The position numbers were made by a program, and so were the translations under genes. Of a stretch of DNA of 64,000 bases, positions 62,084 to 64,000 are shown one piece after another. How positions within the stretch are numbered: position 1 is the first letter of the stretch; every line of letters starts with the position of its first letter. This stretch comes from Bacillus australimaris (GTDB lineage: Bacteria > Bacillota > Bacilli > Bacillales > Bacillaceae). The notes under the pieces are model-generated. The model did no database searches, had not been told where the DNA came from, and was given only the letters and a program-made list of their open reading frames with translations. The stretch spans positions 99,878 through 163,877 of the forward strand of contig NZ_LGYN01000028.1 in assembly GCF_001307105.1 (NCBI RefSeq), in the 5' to 3' direction.

Positions 62084-64000
62084 TTAGGTCAATTTCTCCT
62101 CAAGCATGTCAAAAATATCGTCCATTTCATCCATTTCAAGGTCAGCCGCAGAGAAGTCACTTGGCGTAAATTCCCGTTCCTGCTGCGCTAAACAATGTGT
62201 GATGATGGATTGGATTTTTTCCTTCAACAATGTCATGAACTGCTGTATCGTCTGTTCTTCATACTCACTTGTACAATAGGAACATGACAATATGAATCGA
62301 TTGTGTTGAACAAGTCCACTGAGGTTCAGCTTATAGACAGCTTCCGAATCAGGGCTTGCTTGTCGTCCCATATCATAGGCAGATGGCCCAAAGAGTTCTG
62401 TCGTCACTTCCTGATCAATTTGTCCAAGATAGTTCAAGCTGATTTCAGGATGTACATGCTGTCCTGATGTTTCAGCCGCTGTCATGTATTTTAAAATCCC
62501 GTAGCCAATTCCTTTATTCGGCACACGCCGCAGCATCTCTTTCGTCCCTTTAATGGCATCAGCTATGGTCTGATCCAGCTTCGCTTCAAGAACAACTGGA
62601 TACATACTCGTAAACCAGCCAACCGTGCGGGAGACATCTAGTCCTGATAAAATGTCCTCTCTTCCATGACCTTCAAGCTGCACATGTATATGGGATTCGT
62701 CTGTCCATTCCTGCATGGCAAGTCCAAGAGCACATAGAAGTATATCGTTCATTTCTGTTGTGTACGGTAGATGAATATCGGTCAAAAGATGCTCAGTTTC
62801 TGTTTCTGTCAGCTGTATTTGAACCGATTTGGTTTGGGCAATTTTTCTTTTCGTCACTTCATGATCAACAGGTAAAACGTTTAATGGCATGCTTTCAATC
62901 TCTGCCCAATACTTCTGCTCGCTTTTCAATGGCTGTGACTGCGCATAACGTTCCATTGCCTCTGCCCATTCTTTAAAGGAGTGGGTTTTTGGCGGCAGTA
63001 CGAGCGTTTGTCCCTGAGCTGCCTGCTGATAAAGTGACATAAAGTCCTCTAGTAAAATTCGGCATGAGACACCGTCAATGACAAGATGGTGTGTCACGAT
63101 GAGTAGGTGATCGCCATCCTCTGCACGGAAACAAATCACTTTCATCAATGGACCTGTTTCGAGGTTCAGTTGACGCTGATACTCATTGGCATATGTGGAA
63201 ATGGCTTTTTTCACATCAGACTCTTTAGAGACATCATGAGAAATAATCGCAAACGGCTCCGTAAGCTCCCGCTGATTGTATTGCAGAATGCCGCCATGCT
63301 CCTGCCTGTATACCATACGCAATGCATCATGGTGTGAAAGTAGTTTTTGCATGACTTGTTCTGTAATGGAAAGGTCAAACCCATTTGGCGCATGAAGCAT
63401 CATCGAGAGATTCCAATGGTGCTGGTCGCTGAATGCTCGTTCAAAGAACCAGCGCTGAATTGGAGACAACATGACTTCCCCTTCGACAGGTGATTGGTCA
63501 GCTGTCATTTGATCTGCTTCTTCAATATATGGGCGAAGCTCCGCAATCGTTGGATATTGGAAAAGCAGCTTCATATCGAGCTTCCAGCCCGCTTGCGTAA
63601 GTCTGCTTGCCATTTGGATACCTTTAATTGAATCTCCACCAAGGAAGAAGAAATGATCGTGAATGCCGACTTGGCTAACACCAAGCACATCTGCCCAAAT
63701 CTCACAAAGCAACGTTTCGACTTCGTCTCTTGGTGCTTCGTATGCCGTTTGGTTTGCTTCCATATCTGGAGCCGGCAATGCCTTTAGATCGACTTTGCCA
63801 TTTGCCGTCATTGGAAATTGATCTAGCTTTATGATCCATGAAGGCACCATATAGTCTGGTAACGTTCGTTTTAAGCTATCTTTTAAATCCCCTGTTCCTC
63901 CATCTGTGATGACATAAGCCGCAAGGGCGTCTTGATCGCTCGCATCTTTGACCGTTGTCACGACCGCTTCTTTGACTGTATCCAGCGCAAGGAGCTGCGC
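62084..64000 (-). CDS. srfAB: Surfactin/pumilacidin synthetase subunit SrfAB, C-terminal part
   Basis: Truncated by the right window edge; about 638 residues visible. They cover the end of an adenylation domain (FPMTANGKVDLKALP), a carrier domain (LGGDSIKGIQ) and an epimerisation domain (THHLVIDGVS, EGHGREDIL, ISLNYLGQID), then an acidic tail (DEMDDIFDMLEEKL), the usual donor docking end that pairs with SrfAC. This is module 6 of the heptapeptide line, whose product residue is D-Leu in surfactin and pumilacidin. Forty-four bases separate it from srfAC. The competence gene comS, located inside the 5' part of srfAB in B. subtilis, would lie outside the window. Confidence 0.93.
   Translation of the reverse strand, partial: AQLLALDTVKEAVVTTVKDASDQDALAAYVITDGGTGDLKDSLKRTLPDYMVPSWIIKLDQFPMTANGKVDLKALPAPDMEANQTAYEAPRDEVETLLCEIWADVLGVSQVGIHDHFFFLGGDSIKGIQMASRLTQAGWKLDMKLLFQYPTIAELRPYIEEADQMTADQSPVEGEVMLSPIQRWFFERAFSDQHHWNLSMMLHAPNGFDLSITEQVMQKLLSHHDALRMVYRQEHGGILQYNQRELTEPFAIISHDVSKESDVKKAISTYANEYQRQLNLETGPLMKVICFRAEDGDHLLIVTHHLVIDGVSCRILLEDFMSLYQQAAQGQTLVLPPKTHSFKEWAEAMERYAQSQPLKSEQKYWAEIESMPLNVLPVDHEVTKRKIAQTKSVQIQLTETETEHLLTDIHLPYTTEMNDILLCALGLAMQEWTDESHIHVQLEGHGREDILSGLDVSRTVGWFTSMYPVVLEAKLDQTIADAIKGTKEMLRRVPNKGIGYGILKYMTAAETSGQHVHPEISLNYLGQIDQEVTTELFGPSAYDMGRQASPDSEAVYKLNLSGLVQHNRFILSCSYCTSEYEEQTIQQFMTLLKEKIQSIITHCLAQQEREFTPSDFSAADLEMDEMDDIFDMLEEKLT

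Noticed and set aside
62084..64000. Search for the competence gene comS within srfAB
   Set aside because: Only the end of srfAB is in the window; comS would be several kb beyond the right edge.
1..64000. CRISPR arrays, tRNA or rRNA genes, insertion sequences, integrases
   Set aside because: No short regular spacer-repeat pattern, cloverleaf, transposase or recombinase reading frame was found. The only regular repeats are those inside the surface-protein gene.

Overview
This window comes from a low-to-mid GC Firmicute, almost certainly a Bacillus of the B. pumilus / safensis / altitudinis group. The evidence is a surfactin-type lipopeptide operon whose last adenylation domain reads as an Ile/Val-type pocket (pumilacidin or lichenysin, not surfactin). 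It is followed by the Bacillus order srfAD - ycxC - ycxD - sfp - yczE, and there are close relatives of B. subtilis yclM, yclJ/yclK, yclF, yclG, tcyABC and the whole yxeKLMNOPQ operon. The assignment rests on recognised families and gene order; no database search was possible.

Layout. 0.2-2.6 kb: aspartokinase III (yclM) and a GAF-STAS regulator. 2.6-4.7 kb: two-component system yclJ/yclK. 5.0-11.6 kb: yxeKLMNOPQ, a sulfur-scavenging operon (uptake, N-acetylation, oxidative cleavage and deacetylation of S-succinocysteine-like compounds) behind a near-consensus promoter. 11.8-15.4 kb: beta-helix protein yclG and peptide transporter dtpT (yclF). 15.5-24.0 kb: an AT-rich divergent hexuronate cluster (uxaC and two Gfo/Idh/MocA oxidoreductases leftward; GntR regulator, uxuA, uxuB and a sugar symporter rightward) with a catabolite-repression site in the divergent region; it looks acquired. 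24.1-29.0 kb: amino-acid permease, dienelactone-hydrolase-like protein, cystine ABC transporter tcyABC. 29.0-34.0 kb: AbrB-like regulator, class D sortase, and its probable substrate, a 1345-residue LPNTA-anchored surface protein with seven tandem repeats of about 144 residues. 34.5-39.0 kb: yczE, a VOC protein, sfp, ycxD, ycxC.

39.0-64.0 kb: the leftward nonribosomal peptide operon. The end of srfAB and all of srfAC enter from the right edge and the type II thioesterase srfAD closes the operon. Two extra giant synthetase genes (3377 and 2731 aa) lie between srfAC and srfAD, where B. subtilis has nothing. Their domain order is [acyl/keto-acid adenylation - ketoreductase - T] - [C-A-T-E] - C // [adenylation - ketoreductase - T] - [C-A-T-TE]. 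This is the logic of the cereulide and valinomycin synthetases, which build cyclic oligomeric depsipeptides from alternating hydroxy acids and amino acids. The operon therefore appears to encode two products, a pumilacidin-type lipopeptide and a cereulide/valinomycin-like depsipeptide, sharing one promoter, one editing thioesterase and the nearby Sfp phosphopantetheinyl transferase. The two subunits meet inside a vestigial adenylation domain cut at its hinge. This nested cassette is the most interesting object in the window.

No rRNA, tRNA, CRISPR array, insertion sequence or prophage gene was seen.
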